A stretch of DNA of 64,000 bases from CAVVPY01 sp963750295 (GCA_963750295.1 CAVVPY010000008.1:248001-312000); one strand, 5' to 3'. Counted from the stretch's first letter, positions 46,494 through 55,847 are shown. Program-made: numbers and translations. Notes: generated from the sequence alone by a model not told the origin.

Positions 46494-47369
46494 TCACGAC
46501 AGCGCCTCGCGGACCGCCGAAGCCTGCGCGTCGTCGAGATACCCGGCGGCGTGCGCACGCTCTGCGGTACGCGCAGCCATCGCCAGGTAGGCCGGCAGGA
46601 TCTGCGGGGCGACCACCGTGAGCGTGCGCCGATGGCGTGCGATCGTCGCGACGTCCGCGCGTGCCACCGGACCGGTGAGTGCCGCATCGCGCAGCCGCAG
46701 CACGTTGTCGAGTGATGCGGACAGCAGCGGCGCGAGCAGCCGGGTCGACTCAGCCACTCCGGCCCGCTCGAGCAGTTCGGCGGCGTCGTTGACCAGCGTG
46801 ACCAGGTGATTCGAGCCGATCGACAGCGCCGCGTGGTAGGTGGCGCGGGCCGATTCGGGCACCCACACCGGCTCGCCGCCCATCTCGACGACGAGTGTTT
46901 CGGCGACGGGGCGCAGTTCGTCCTCGGCGGTGACCCCGAACGCCGCGCCATCGATGCGGTCCACGTCCTCGGGGCGGCCGGCGAAGGTCATCACCGGGTG
47001 CAGCGCCAGGGCCAGCACGCCGCGCGCGGCTGCCGGATCGAGCACACCGATCCCCTGCGAGCCGGACGTGTGCGCGACCAGCTGGCCGGGCTGCCATGCC
47101 CCGGTGTCGGCGAGACCGGCTACCAGCGGACGCAGCGCGTCGTCCGGGACGGCCAGCAACACGAAGTCGGCCGCGGCCACCACCTCGTCCGGTGCCAGGA
47201 TGCGCGCGCCCGGCAGCATCCGTTCGACCCGCGCGAGCGACTGCGTGGACACCGCGCTCACCGCCACGACGTCGTGCCCGGCCCGGATCAGCGCGGCGCC
47301 GAGGGCACTGCCGACCCGGCCGGCGCTGATGACCCCGACGCGAAGCCGCGCCGGCCGGTCAGTCGTCAC
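46494..47369 (-). CDS. Rossmann-fold DUF2520 protein (Rv3603c-like)
   Basis: A 291-aa protein with an N-terminal NAD(P)-binding VGVISAGRVGSALGAALIRAGH and a C-terminal helical DUF2520 domain (HPVMTFAGRPED, then NHLVTLVNDAAELL). It resembles ketopantoate reductase in overall organisation, and its conserved place before panC suggests that it could provide pantoate or regulate the pathway, but this is not shown for the family. GTG 47369 removes 16 Arg-rich residues from the open frame. Confidence 0.82.
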   Translation of the reverse strand: MTTDRPARLRVGVISAGRVGSALGAALIRAGHDVVAVSAVSTQSLARVERMLPGARILAPDEVVAAADFVLLAVPDDALRPLVAGLADTGAWQPGQLVAHTSGSQGIGVLDPAAARGVLALALHPVMTFAGRPEDVDRIDGAAFGVTAEDELRPVAETLVVEMGGEPVWVPESARATYHAALSIGSNHLVTLVNDAAELLERAGVAESTRLLAPLLSASLDNVLRLRDAALTGPVARADVATIARHRRTLTVVAPQILPAYLAMAARTAERAHAAGYLDDAQASAVREALS

Positions 47370-47634
47370 GCCGCGAGCGTACCGACGGGCCGCCACCGGG
47401 GTTCCGCGGCTTGCCAACCGCGACCTGCCGCCGGCGGGGAGGCCACCAGCCCGAAAAGGGCGATCAGCCGACGACGAGCGGGGTGAGCAGGCGGCCGACG
47501 CGGTAGGCGTTCAGCGCCTGCGGAACGGGCGCCGGTGACCGCGCGCGCCGCCCACCGAATCCCGTCGGCCAGTCCCAGCCGTCCCGCGGTCACGGCGAGC
47601 ACCGCGGCGGGGACGAGGGCCTGCCAGAGCGCTG
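47370..47634. other. Short spacer with possible decayed coding fragments
   Basis: On the minus strand ATG 47639 opens a hydrophobic start (TALWQALVPAAVLAV), while another frame ending at about 47467 reads a plausible C-terminus (VPQALNAYRVGRLLTPLVVG). Neither is complete by itself, which may reflect a frameshifted small membrane protein. No RNA gene or promoter was recognised. Confidence 0.3.
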
Positions 47635-47835
47635 TCATCGCAGCCTGCGCCAACGACGGCTCGGCGGGGTCCGCACCGGACCGGCGAGCGCGTGGGTCTC
47701 GATCGCGCCGGCGAGGCCGAGCCAGCCGACGAAGTGGGTGCCGGCGCCGGTGGCGTCGGACACCCGTCCGGAAATGCAATCCGGTGCGCGGTAGACCAAC
47801 TCGAGAGTCAGCGTCCTGGGCTGCGGTGCGGTCAT
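47635..47835 (-). CDS. Small hypothetical protein
   Basis: A 66-aa frame with ATG at 47835. The N-terminal part (RTLTLELVYRAPDCISGRV, then GWLGLAGAIE) looks like small actinobacterial beta-rich proteins of unknown function; the C-terminus is Arg-rich and may be out of register. No clear ribosome binding site. Reported as probable but not certain. Confidence 0.45.
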   Translation of the reverse strand: MTAPQPRTLTLELVYRAPDCISGRVSDATGAGTHFVGWLGLAGAIETHALAGPVRTPPSRRWRRLR

Positions 47836-47899
47836 GTCGCAAGCGTCCTGTCTGCGCCGCTTGCGCACATGAGGGGACCACCCCCCAAAATTGGCCGAA

Positions 47900-50719
47900 C
47901 TAGGACGTCTCGCCGTCGCTGCCGATCGCCTCGGCAAGCAGCTCGCGGCCACGGACACCGAGTTTCTGGTACACCCGGCTCAGCTGGTTCTCGACCGTCT
48001 TGCTGGTGACGAACAGTTCCTGGGCGATTTCGCGGTTGGTCAGACCGGTCGCCGCCGACGCCGCGACCCGCGCCTCGCTCGGCGTCAACGAAGCCAGCCC
48101 CGAGGACGCCCGGCGTCGCGGCCGGGCACCGATCGCCCGCAGTTCCTGCTCGGAACGGGCAGCACAGCGTTCGGCGCCACTGTGGTACGCGCGATCCAGT
48201 CCCGCACGCAGCATGTCGTGGCCCTCGGAGCGATGACCGGCGCGGCGCAGCGCCACCCCGAGCAGCAGCGAGGTGCGCGCCAGCTCGACCGGCTCGCCCG
48301 CGAGCAAGTCGGCTGACTGGCGCAGCACGGCGATGCGTTCCGCGCCGTCGGTGAGCATGCCGACGGTGCGCAGCGCTCGTCCCTGCGCATGCGCCAGCCC
48401 GGTTGCCTGGGCGAGCAGGTACTCCTGCTCGGCGAGACCGCGAGCCTCGTCCCGTTCGGTATCGGGCAGAGCGAGCGCGAGCTCGGATCGCCATGCCGAC
48501 ACGATCGGGTTGGTCACGTGCAAGCGGGTCATCATCTGTCCGCAGCGCGTCAGGTCCTCGCGCGCCGCGTCCCGGTCGCCGCGCGCCAGCCGGAGCCGAC
48601 CGCGGGCCTCGAGGAACCACGCTCCGGAGAAGGACGCGTGCAGGCCGGGGTCGAGATCGATCTCCTCGACGGCGCGCACGATGTCGGCCAGGTGCGGACG
48701 TTCGATCAGCGCGTCGATCGACCAGCGCAGCAGCGGCGGCGTGCTGAACATCAACTCGTTGTCCCGCGACAGGTCGAACGCCGAGCGGACGTCGGCCTCG
48801 CTCGCGCGCAGGTCGCCTCGCAACCCGTCGACGAGTGACCGCAACGCGGTCGCGCGGACGAAGCCGTAGACCGAACCGCGCTCACGTGCGCCGTCTCGCA
48901 TCGCATCGGCGGCCGCAAGCGCGCGGTCCAGTTCGCCGAGGTAGGCGAGGGCACCCGCTGCCTGTGGACCCCACGCGTCGGCGTCCTCGCTCGCCATCAG
49001 CGCCGACCCGTCCAAGCCGCGGACGGCCAGGGCCATCACCTGCGCCGGCGGCTCGATCCGGCAGACAGCGCAGCTCGCGAGCAGCGCGGCCATCAGCCGC
49101 GCGGGTCGCCCGCCGCCCTCGGCCAGCCGGGTCAGCCTCGGCCGGTCGCGCTCGAACTCCGCGACCAGCCGCGGGTCATTGGCGATCATCCCGGCGCGGA
49201 ACACCTCGAGCCGGCCGGCGACGTCGCGGTCGTACCCGTCGAGTTCGGCGAGCGCGCGGTCGACCTCGGCAAGTGCGGCATCCCAGCGACCGGCGAACAT
49301 CCACGTCTCGACCAGGTCCAGAGCGATGAGCGCCCGCCGGCCCGGCTCGGTCGCCAGCTCGAGGGCGCGGACGAGATCGGTGGCCGCATTGCGGTCCCGA
49401 ACGGTCGACTCGGCCCGCGCGAGTTCGTGCAGCACGGCGGCACGGTCACTCGGGTGCGGCGGTTCGGCGGCGCAGCGGCGCAGGTAGGCGATCGCGCTCT
49501 CGGGAGCACCGCGAGCGAGCGCGCGGCGCGCAGCCGCGCGCAGGGTCGACACCGTGCTCTGGCTCGTCCCCGGTTCGGTGGCGAGCAGGTGGGCGGCCAC
49601 GTCCTCGTCCGGTTCGCCGTCGGCGGACAGCAGCCGCGCTGCGGCAGCGTGTGCCAGTGATCGCTCCCCCGCGGCGAGCTCGTCGTAGATCGAGGACATG
49701 ACAATCGGGTGGACGAAGGCAAGCGGCTGACCCCGCCGCAGGATGTGTGCCGTCGTAAGGCCGTCGCACGCCCGCAGCACCACCGCCTCGTCGAGGCCGG
49801 CCAGCTGCGCGATCCGCTGCACGGTGGCGTGCCGGCCCAGTACCGAGGCGTACCGGGCAACCGGCAGCGCCGCAGCCGACATGCTGGCCAGGCGCAGCAG
49901 GGTGGCGTACCCGACCGTGCGCGAGGTGACTCTCGTGACCGCAGCGGCGCTCGCTGCGGACGGTGTGACGGCGCCGCCGGCCAGCGCATCGAGCAACGCG
50001 TTGAGCAGGAACGGGACGCCGCCGGTCGCCTGGCGACATGCTGCCGCGAACTCCGGATCGGGCTCGTCCTGCAAGCAGTCGCGAACCAAATGCTCGACGG
50101 CAGCACCGCTCAGCGGCTCTGGGCGCAGCACGCGTGCCGCGGCGCCGGCTGCGAGGTCGGCGAGGGCGGGGTCGGCCGAGGTCTCACCAGTTCGGACGGT
50201 GACGAGGACGACGAGCGGCAACCCGTCGAGACGCCGTGCGAGGTAGGCCAGGAAGCGCAGCGAGGCGGCATCGGACCATTGCGCGTCGTCGACGGCCAAC
50301 AGCAGCGGCGTCTCAGCGGCGAGATTCGCGGTGAGCCAGTACAGGCCGTGGACGATCGGGCCCCGCAGATCCGCCGCGCCGTCGGCCGCTATGCCGGCCT
50401 CGGGCAGCACGACCGGTGTGGCCAGCTCGGCTGCGCCGGCAAGCAGCGCCGCGCGATCGCCAGTCGTCGCCGTCCGGACCGCGACTTCGAGCAGTTGCCG
50501 CACCACACCGTGCGCGAGGTCGCGTTCGAGCAGACTCGCGGTGGCCACCTGCACGCGCATGCCTCGGGCCGCTGCTCGCCGCCGGGCCTCGTCGAGCAGG
50601 GCACTCTTGCCGATGCCCGCTGTGCCCTCGACGACCAACGCCGCGCCCGTGCCGGCCACGGCGGCGTCGAGCGCCTCGTCGAGAGCAGCGAACTCCGCGT
50701 CGCGCTCGAGTATCAGCAT
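47900..50719 (-). CDS. LAL-type (LuxR large ATP-binding) transcriptional regulator
   Basis: A 939-aa MalT-like STAND ATPase regulator. N-terminal AAA-type domain with Walker A GTAGIGKS at 32-39 and Walker B LLLAVDDAQWSD; a long helical TPR-like middle (about 330-860); and a C-terminal LuxR helix-turn-helix (about 868-930) with LTPSEARVAASAATGLTNREIA and SKTVENQLSRVYQKLG. Such regulators activate antibiotic or sugar pathways in response to an effector and ATP. No evident target cluster is adjacent; it is followed by pcrA at 21 nt upstream. Confidence 0.93.
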   Translation of the reverse strand: MLILERDAEFAALDEALDAAVAGTGAALVVEGTAGIGKSALLDEARRRAAARGMRVQVATASLLERDLAHGVVRQLLEVAVRTATTGDRAALLAGAAELATPVVLPEAGIAADGAADLRGPIVHGLYWLTANLAAETPLLLAVDDAQWSDAASLRFLAYLARRLDGLPLVVLVTVRTGETSADPALADLAAGAAARVLRPEPLSGAAVEHLVRDCLQDEPDPEFAAACRQATGGVPFLLNALLDALAGGAVTPSAASAAAVTRVTSRTVGYATLLRLASMSAAALPVARYASVLGRHATVQRIAQLAGLDEAVVLRACDGLTTAHILRRGQPLAFVHPIVMSSIYDELAAGERSLAHAAAARLLSADGEPDEDVAAHLLATEPGTSQSTVSTLRAAARRALARGAPESAIAYLRRCAAEPPHPSDRAAVLHELARAESTVRDRNAATDLVRALELATEPGRRALIALDLVETWMFAGRWDAALAEVDRALAELDGYDRDVAGRLEVFRAGMIANDPRLVAEFERDRPRLTRLAEGGGRPARLMAALLASCAVCRIEPPAQVMALAVRGLDGSALMASEDADAWGPQAAGALAYLGELDRALAAADAMRDGARERGSVYGFVRATALRSLVDGLRGDLRASEADVRSAFDLSRDNELMFSTPPLLRWSIDALIERPHLADIVRAVEEIDLDPGLHASFSGAWFLEARGRLRLARGDRDAAREDLTRCGQMMTRLHVTNPIVSAWRSELALALPDTERDEARGLAEQEYLLAQATGLAHAQGRALRTVGMLTDGAERIAVLRQSADLLAGEPVELARTSLLLGVALRRAGHRSEGHDMLRAGLDRAYHSGAERCAARSEQELRAIGARPRRRASSGLASLTPSEARVAASAATGLTNREIAQELFVTSKTVENQLSRVYQKLGVRGRELLAEAIGSDGETS

Positions 50720-50740
50720 CTGCTGCCGGCCGGTGACGGT

Positions 50741-53128
50741 TCAGAGCTTCTGGACGGGGGCGTAGCGAAGCATGAGCCACTTCAGCCCGGCCGAGCCGAA
50801 GTCGATCTGCGCCTGCGCGCCGTCGCCGGATCCGCGGGTAGCGACCACCGTCCCGAGGCCCCACGAGTCGTGCGTGACGCGGTCACCGGGATCGAGCGCC
50901 GGGATCGAGCGGTTGCCGACGCCGCCGCGCACTCCCGCGCCCGCACGCCGCGACGCGGCAAGCTGCTCCTGCGCGGACTGCTGGCGCGGGGCGGAGCGAT
51001 AACCGTGGTCGCCGTAGGAGGACGGCCCGTCGTCGTCATAGCGGTTCACGAACGGGGTGCGCGCGACCTCGCCGGTCCACTCGGCGAGCTCGGCGGGCAC
51101 CTCGTCGAGGAAACGGGACGGCGGGTTCCACGACGGCGCTCCCCAGGCAGAGCGGGACAGCGCCCGCGACAGGTAGAGCCGCTCGCGGGCACGGGTGATC
51201 CCGACGTAGGCGAGCCGGCGCTCCTCGGCCAGTTCGGCCGGATCGCCCAGCGTGCGCAGGTGCGGGAACACACCGTCCTCGAGCCCGGTCAAGAACACGA
51301 CGGGGAACTCGAGCCCCTTCGCGGTGTGCAACGTCATCAGCGTCACGACGCCGCCGCTCGCGTCCGGGACGGAGTCCGCGTCGGCCACCAGCGACACCTG
51401 TTCGAGGAACGCGTCGAGCGAGGTGGCCTCGTCGGTGCCCGCGCGTTGCTCCTCGAACTCGCGCGCCACCGACACGAGTTCGCGCAGGTTGTCGACCCGG
51501 CCCTCGTCCTGCGGATCGCGGCTCGCCTCGAGTTCGCGCAGGTACCCGGTGCGGTCCAGCACCGCCTCGAGGATCGAGGACGGTGTGCCGTCCGGGCCGG
51601 CATTGACCGCGCGCAGTGAGGTCATCAGCGTCGTGAACTCGCGGATCGAATTCAGCGAGCGCGGGGCAATCCCGAACGCCTCGTCCGCCCGGTCGAGCGC
51701 CGCACCGAACGAGATCCGCTCGCGATCCGCGAGCACCTCCACGCAGGCCTCGGCGCGATCGCCGATTCCGCGGCGCGGGGTATTGAGAATTCGCCGTAAC
51801 GACACGACATCGTCGGTGTTCGCGATGACCCGCAGGTAGCCGAGCGCGTCGCGGATCTCTTTGCGCTCATAGAAGCGCACCCCACCCACGACCTTGTACG
51901 GCAGGCCGACGCGGATGAACACCTCTTCGAACACACGCGACTGCGCGTTCGTCCGGTAGAAGACCGCCACGTCCGATGCCATCGCCGTGCCCGCGTCGGA
52001 CAGTTCGTCGATGCGCTGCGCGACCCACGCGGCCTCGTCGTGTTCGTTCTCGGCGACGTAGCCCTGGATCTTCTCGCCGTGCCCCGCCTCGGACCAGAGA
52101 TTCTTCGGGCGCCGGTCGGGGTTGCGGGCGATCACCGCGTTCGCGGCATTGAGGATCGTCTGCGTGGACCGGTAGTTCTGCTCGAGCAGGATCGTCGTCG
52201 CGTCCGGGTAGTCGCGCTCGAATTCGAGGATGTTGCGGATCGTCGCACCGCGGAACGCGTAGATGGATTGGTCGGCGTCGCCGACGACCGCGAGTTCGGC
52301 CGGGTCGTCCCCGGCGGTCAGTTCGCGCACGAGCATGTACTGGGCGTGGTTCGTGTCCTGGTATTCGTCCACCAGAACGTGCCGGAATCGGCGGCGGTAG
52401 TGCTCGGCGACGTCGGGATGGTTCTGCAACAGCCCGACGGTCGACATGATCAGGTCGTCGAAGTCGAGCGCGTGCGCCTCGGTCAACCGGCGCTGGTAAC
52501 GCGTGTACGCCTCGGCCAGCACCTTCTCGTGCGCATTGCTCGCTTGCTCCGTCCAGACCTCGGCGGTCACGAGTTCGTTCTTCAGGTTGCTGACCTGCGC
52601 CAGCAGCGAGCGCGAGGGATAGCGCTTCGGGTCGAGGTCGAGCTCGCGCCCCACCATCGTCATCAGCCGCTTGGAGTCGTCGGCGTCGTAGATCGAGAAC
52701 GACGATTTCAGGCCGAGGGTCTTGCCGTCCCGCCGCAGGATCCGCACGCACATCGAGTGGAACGTCGACACCCACATGACTTTCGCGCGGCTCCCGACGA
52801 GCGTGGCGACGCGTTCCTTCATCTCACCCGCGGCCTTGTTGGTGAACGTGATCGCGAGGATGGCGCCCGGGGCGACGTCCCGCTCGGCGATCAGGTGCGC
52901 GATGCGATGGGTGAGCACGCGCGTCTTGCCCGATCCCGCGCCGGCAACGATCAGCAGCGGCCCGCCGTGATGCACCACGGCCGCGCGTTGCTGCGGGTTG
53001 AGCCCGTCGAGCAGGGTCGCGGCATCGACCGCGAGGCGCGGCTTGCGTCGCTCGGGAGCCGTGTGCACGGGGATCTCGGCCGGCACCTCGCCCGGCAGCG
53101 CGAACAGGGAATCGGCAGGGTGGGTCAT
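50741..53128 (-). CDS. pcrA: ATP-dependent DNA helicase PcrA/UvrD1
   Basis: A 795-aa SF1A helicase for nucleotide excision repair and replication conflicts. Seen: Q motif LNPQQRAAV, Walker A GAGSGKT at 63-69, TFTNKAAGEMKERV, Walker B VDEYQDTN, motif III GDADQSIYAFRGA, QNYRSTQTIL, motif V LMTLHTAKGLEFPVVFL and motif VI VGITRARERLYLS. The C-terminal Tudor domain (RVTHDSWGLGTV) may bind RNAP. ATG 53128 fits; homologous to Rv0949, which likewise lies next to chorismate mutase. Confidence 0.96.
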   Translation of the reverse strand: MTHPADSLFALPGEVPAEIPVHTAPERRKPRLAVDAATLLDGLNPQQRAAVVHHGGPLLIVAGAGSGKTRVLTHRIAHLIAERDVAPGAILAITFTNKAAGEMKERVATLVGSRAKVMWVSTFHSMCVRILRRDGKTLGLKSSFSIYDADDSKRLMTMVGRELDLDPKRYPSRSLLAQVSNLKNELVTAEVWTEQASNAHEKVLAEAYTRYQRRLTEAHALDFDDLIMSTVGLLQNHPDVAEHYRRRFRHVLVDEYQDTNHAQYMLVRELTAGDDPAELAVVGDADQSIYAFRGATIRNILEFERDYPDATTILLEQNYRSTQTILNAANAVIARNPDRRPKNLWSEAGHGEKIQGYVAENEHDEAAWVAQRIDELSDAGTAMASDVAVFYRTNAQSRVFEEVFIRVGLPYKVVGGVRFYERKEIRDALGYLRVIANTDDVVSLRRILNTPRRGIGDRAEACVEVLADRERISFGAALDRADEAFGIAPRSLNSIREFTTLMTSLRAVNAGPDGTPSSILEAVLDRTGYLRELEASRDPQDEGRVDNLRELVSVAREFEEQRAGTDEATSLDAFLEQVSLVADADSVPDASGGVVTLMTLHTAKGLEFPVVFLTGLEDGVFPHLRTLGDPAELAEERRLAYVGITRARERLYLSRALSRSAWGAPSWNPPSRFLDEVPAELAEWTGEVARTPFVNRYDDDGPSSYGDHGYRSAPRQQSAQEQLAASRRAGAGVRGGVGNRSIPALDPGDRVTHDSWGLGTVVATRGSGDGAQAQIDFGSAGLKWLMLRYAPVQKL

Positions 53129-53242
53129 CGCGGTGCCAAGCCTACGGGCGGGCGCCGTCAATCCCCTGCCAGGACCGTCCAGTTTCAGCCACTTCGTTCC
53201 TGGGTAACCCGGACACCACGATGACCCCCGGGAGGCGCGGGA

Positions 53243-54940
53243 ATGACCACCGTCAAGCAACGTCCCTCTGAATCACCGAGGGGTAGCAGTCAGGGCAAGA
53301 TGCGGCGCGACATCGGGACGATCGGCCTGCTGTTCGCGAGCGTGGGCTCGATCATCGGCTCGGGCTGGTTGTTCGGTGCGCTGAACGCCTCGTCGATCGC
53401 CGGGCCGGCCGCGGTGTTCTCGTGGGCCATCGGCGGCTTCATGATCTTGTTGATCGGGTTGTCCTACGCCGAACTCGGCGCGATGTTCCCGTTGACCGGC
53501 GGAGTGATCCGGTACCCACACCTGTCCTTCGGCTCGTTCGCGAGTTTCTCGATGGGCTGGATCAATTGGATCGCGGCAGCCACGGTCGCGCCCATCGAGG
53601 TCGAGGGCGCACTGCAGTATGCGACGAAGTACGCGCCATTCACCTCGCTGCACAAGGTCGGCAGCGCGGACGTCTACACGCTGACCGGACTCGGCTACGT
53701 GGTGGCCGTGCTCGGCATGGCGTTCTTCGTCGTCGTCAACTACTACGGCATCCGGTGGTTCGCCCGGGTGAACAACGTCGCGGTGTGGTGGAAGCTCGGC
53801 ATCATCATCCTGGTCGTGTTCGCGTTCCTGCTCACTGAATTCAACGGCTCGAACTTCACCAGCCACGGCTTCAGCACGGACGGGACGCACGGCATGCTGA
53901 CCGCCATCGCCACGGGCGGAATCACCTTCTCGTTCCTGGGTTTCCGGCAAGGGATCGAGCTGGCCGGCGAGACGAGCAATCCCAGGCGCAACGTCCCGAT
54001 CGCGGTGATCGGCTCGGTCGTCGTGACCGCCATCATCTATGTCGGCCTGCAGATCGCCTTCATCGCCGCCGTACCCGAGTCGGCGCTCAAGCACGGCTGG
54101 GCGAACATCGGCGGCAACCTCGCGAACAGCTTCGGCCCGCTGGCGGCGATCGCCACCATCCTCGGCCTGGGCTGGCTCGCGGTCCTGCTCTACATCGACG
54201 CGATCATCTCGCCGGCCGACACCGGACTGATCTACACCACCGTGACCGGACGGATCACGTACGCGATGGCGCGCAACCGCAACGCACCCCAGGCACTCGG
54301 GCGCACGACCGACCGCGGCGTACCCCTGTTCAGCCTGATCGTCACCTTCGCCGTCGGCTTGATCGTCTTCCTGCCCTTCCCCAGTTGGCAGCAACTCGTC
54401 GGGTTCATCACCTCCGCGACGGTGTTGTCGTTCGGGTCCGGGCCGGTCGTGATCGCAGCCATGCGTCGGCAACTGCCAGACCAGGAGCGTCCGTTCCGGC
54501 TGCCGTTCGGGGACGTGATCCCGTTCCTCGCGTTCTACGCCTCGAACCTGATCGTCTACTGGGCCGGGTGGGACGTGAACTGGAAGCTGTTCGTCGCGGT
54601 GGCCCTGGGCTTCGTCTTCCTCGCCGCATTCCACACCTTCGGCAAGGACCTGCCGCAGTTGGACTTCATGCACGGTGCGACCTGGCTGCTGCCGTGGCTC
54701 GGCGGGCTGTGCCTGATCAGCTACTTCGGCGACTATCCCGACAAGGTGACCAACCCCGGCGCCGGCAACACGCACGACATCGGCTTCGGTTGGGGCTTCC
54801 TCGCCGTTCTTGCGCTCACTGCCGCCGTGTGGTGGCTGGCGTTGCGCTTCCGGCTGCCGACCGAGCAGGTCGAGCTCAACGTCCAGGACACCACGGCCGA
54901 GGCCGAGGAGGAGGAGCAGGCGCTCAGCGGCGGCCACTGA
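53243..54940 (+). CDS. APC-superfamily amino acid permease
   Basis: A 565-aa transporter with about 12 membrane helices. The first helix has GLLFASVGSIIGSGWLFG with the APC substrate-binding GSG, then SYAELGAMFPLTGG. FSFLGFRQGIELAGETSNPRRNVP is the standard helix-6 region with a Glu. The acidic C-terminal tail (AEAEEEEQ) is cytosolic. GGGAGG upstream supports ATG 53243. Substrate is unknown; adjacency to an aromatic-amino-acid gene is suggestive only. Confidence 0.9.
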   Translation: MTTVKQRPSESPRGSSQGKMRRDIGTIGLLFASVGSIIGSGWLFGALNASSIAGPAAVFSWAIGGFMILLIGLSYAELGAMFPLTGGVIRYPHLSFGSFASFSMGWINWIAAATVAPIEVEGALQYATKYAPFTSLHKVGSADVYTLTGLGYVVAVLGMAFFVVVNYYGIRWFARVNNVAVWWKLGIIILVVFAFLLTEFNGSNFTSHGFSTDGTHGMLTAIATGGITFSFLGFRQGIELAGETSNPRRNVPIAVIGSVVVTAIIYVGLQIAFIAAVPESALKHGWANIGGNLANSFGPLAAIATILGLGWLAVLLYIDAIISPADTGLIYTTVTGRITYAMARNRNAPQALGRTTDRGVPLFSLIVTFAVGLIVFLPFPSWQQLVGFITSATVLSFGSGPVVIAAMRRQLPDQERPFRLPFGDVIPFLAFYASNLIVYWAGWDVNWKLFVAVALGFVFLAAFHTFGKDLPQLDFMHGATWLLPWLGGLCLISYFGDYPDKVTNPGAGNTHDIGFGWGFLAVLALTAAVWWLALRFRLPTEQVELNVQDTTAEAEEEEQALSGGH

Positions 54941-54960
54941 CCGGCGCGGAGCCCGGCAGG

Positions 54961-54983
54961 CGCGTCCCACCGAGTGGGACGTG
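54961..54983 (+). terminator. Hairpin terminator of permease gene
   Basis: Stem GTCCCAC/GTGGGAC (7 bp, extendable by 3) with loop CGA, 20 nt after the permease stop. No U-tract. Confidence 0.55.
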
Positions 54984-54984
54984 C

Positions 54985-55014
54985 TTGCCGCATCGTGGGC
55001 GGGCGTGTCACCAT
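54985..55014 (+). promoter_or_regulatory. Possible promoter for the chorismate mutase leader
   Basis: -35 TTGCCG (54985-54990) and -10-like CACCAT (55009-55014), 18-nt spacer. It would start transcription at about 55021, the first base of the leader peptide GTG, giving a leaderless leader peptide, as is known for some actinobacterial attenuators. The -10 is weak. Confidence 0.3.
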
Positions 55015-55020
55015 CGTCGC

Positions 55021-55083
55021 GTGCTCCACATCAGCCGATTTTTCTACGGGTACCGCCGCTCGGTGCCCGTCGTGATTGGCTGA
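55021..55083 (+). CDS. Attenuator leader peptide rich in Phe/Tyr
   Basis: A 20-codon frame starting at GTG with the run Phe-Phe-Tyr-Gly-Tyr at codons 7-11, ending at TGA 55081-55083. The aromatic codons end exactly where segment 1 of the pause hairpin begins. The Phe7 codon is TTT, rare in this GC-rich sequence. It is far too short and too well placed relative to the RNA structures to be a chance frame. Confidence 0.7.
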   Translation: MLHISRFFYGYRRSVPVVIG

Positions 55084-55137
55084 GCTTCAACCACACCGAC
55101 GCCCCGGGCCCGAGTGCCCCGGGGCGTTTCGTTTTTT
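55048..55137 (+). promoter_or_regulatory. Transcription attenuator of chorismate mutase (Phe/Tyr-responsive)
   Basis: Three mutually exclusive structures are visible. Pause hairpin 1:2 pairs 55048-55055 with 55061-55068 (8 bp, one G-U). Antiterminator 2:3 pairs 55059-55069 with 55105-55114 (10 bp, one bulge). Terminator 3:4 pairs 55100-55108 with 55118-55126 (9 bp, GC only) followed by a T-rich tract 55127-55137. Stalling on the aromatic codons would cover segment 1 and favour 2:3; full translation to 55083 would cover segment 2 and favour termination. Confidence 0.75.
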
Positions 55138-55181
55138 CCGGGGCACGTCCGGTCCGACAGCCGCTACGAACAGGACCTGCC

Positions 55182-55457
55182 ATGACCACCGCACTCACCC
55201 CCGACGACACGCGCACCGACGACACGGTCCCGATGCTGCGCGAGCAGATCGACGCGCTCGACCAGGCCGTCATTGCTCTCGTCGCCGAGCGCGCCAAGGT
55301 GTCGCGACGGATCCAGACCGCGCGGCTCAACGCAGGCGGGACGCGGGTCGAACTGGGCCGCGAACGGGTCGTGCTGGCCGCCTACCGTGCCGCACTGGGC
55401 GAGGCCGGCCCCCGCCTGGCCGACGCGGTATTGCAGGTGTGTCGCGGGATCCGGTGA
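55182..55457 (+). CDS. Intracellular chorismate mutase, AroQ type
   Basis: A 91-aa all-helical enzyme that converts chorismate to prephenate. Seen: LREQIDALDQAVIALVAERAKVSRRI with active-site Arg residues, and NAGGTRVELGRERVV in the loop that is typical of the actinobacterial AroQ-delta form (M. tuberculosis Rv0948c), which is activated by DAHP synthase. No signal peptide, so it is the cytosolic enzyme. It lies behind the attenuator and next to pcrA, as in M. tuberculosis. Confidence 0.92.
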   Translation: MTTALTPDDTRTDDTVPMLREQIDALDQAVIALVAERAKVSRRIQTARLNAGGTRVELGRERVVLAAYRAALGEAGPRLADAVLQVCRGIR

Positions 55458-55490
55458 CCGTCCAGACATTTAGGACGTATCGTCAGTTAT

Positions 55491-55847
55491 GTGGCGGTCG
55501 TTTCCATCGAGGATGGCGTCCTCACCATCACGCTCACCGTGCCCGAGCGTGTGCTGTCGCTGCACAACGGTGACGTGCAGATCCCGGTCGAGCAGATTTC
55601 CGGCATCACCCCGGTTGCTGACGTGATGGCGCAGGTCCGCGGCTTACGCATGCCCGGCGCCCGGGTACCCGGCGTTCTTGCCATCGGGTCGTGGCGCGGA
55701 CGGGATCGGTCGCGGCCGTTCCACGACTTCGTCCTGGTCCACCATCCAGGTCCCGGCGTCGTCATCACGACCAACGGCGGCGGTTACGACCGCGTCCTGC
55801 TCGGAGCCGAGGAGCCACAGCGCTATATCGAGGAACTGTTCGGCTGA
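55491..55847 (+). CDS. Hypothetical protein with PH-like fold
   Basis: A 118-aa soluble protein. The strand pattern IPVEQISGITPVAD and VLAIGSWRGRDRSRPFHDFVLVHHPGPGVVITTNGG resembles small actinobacterial proteins with a bacterial PH-like fold. Start GTG 55491; its upstream AGGA is more distant than normal. No function is known. Ends before a strong bidirectional terminator. Confidence 0.7.
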   Translation: MAVVSIEDGVLTITLTVPERVLSLHNGDVQIPVEQISGITPVADVMAQVRGLRMPGARVPGVLAIGSWRGRDRSRPFHDFVLVHHPGPGVVITTNGGGYDRVLLGAEEPQRYIEELFG

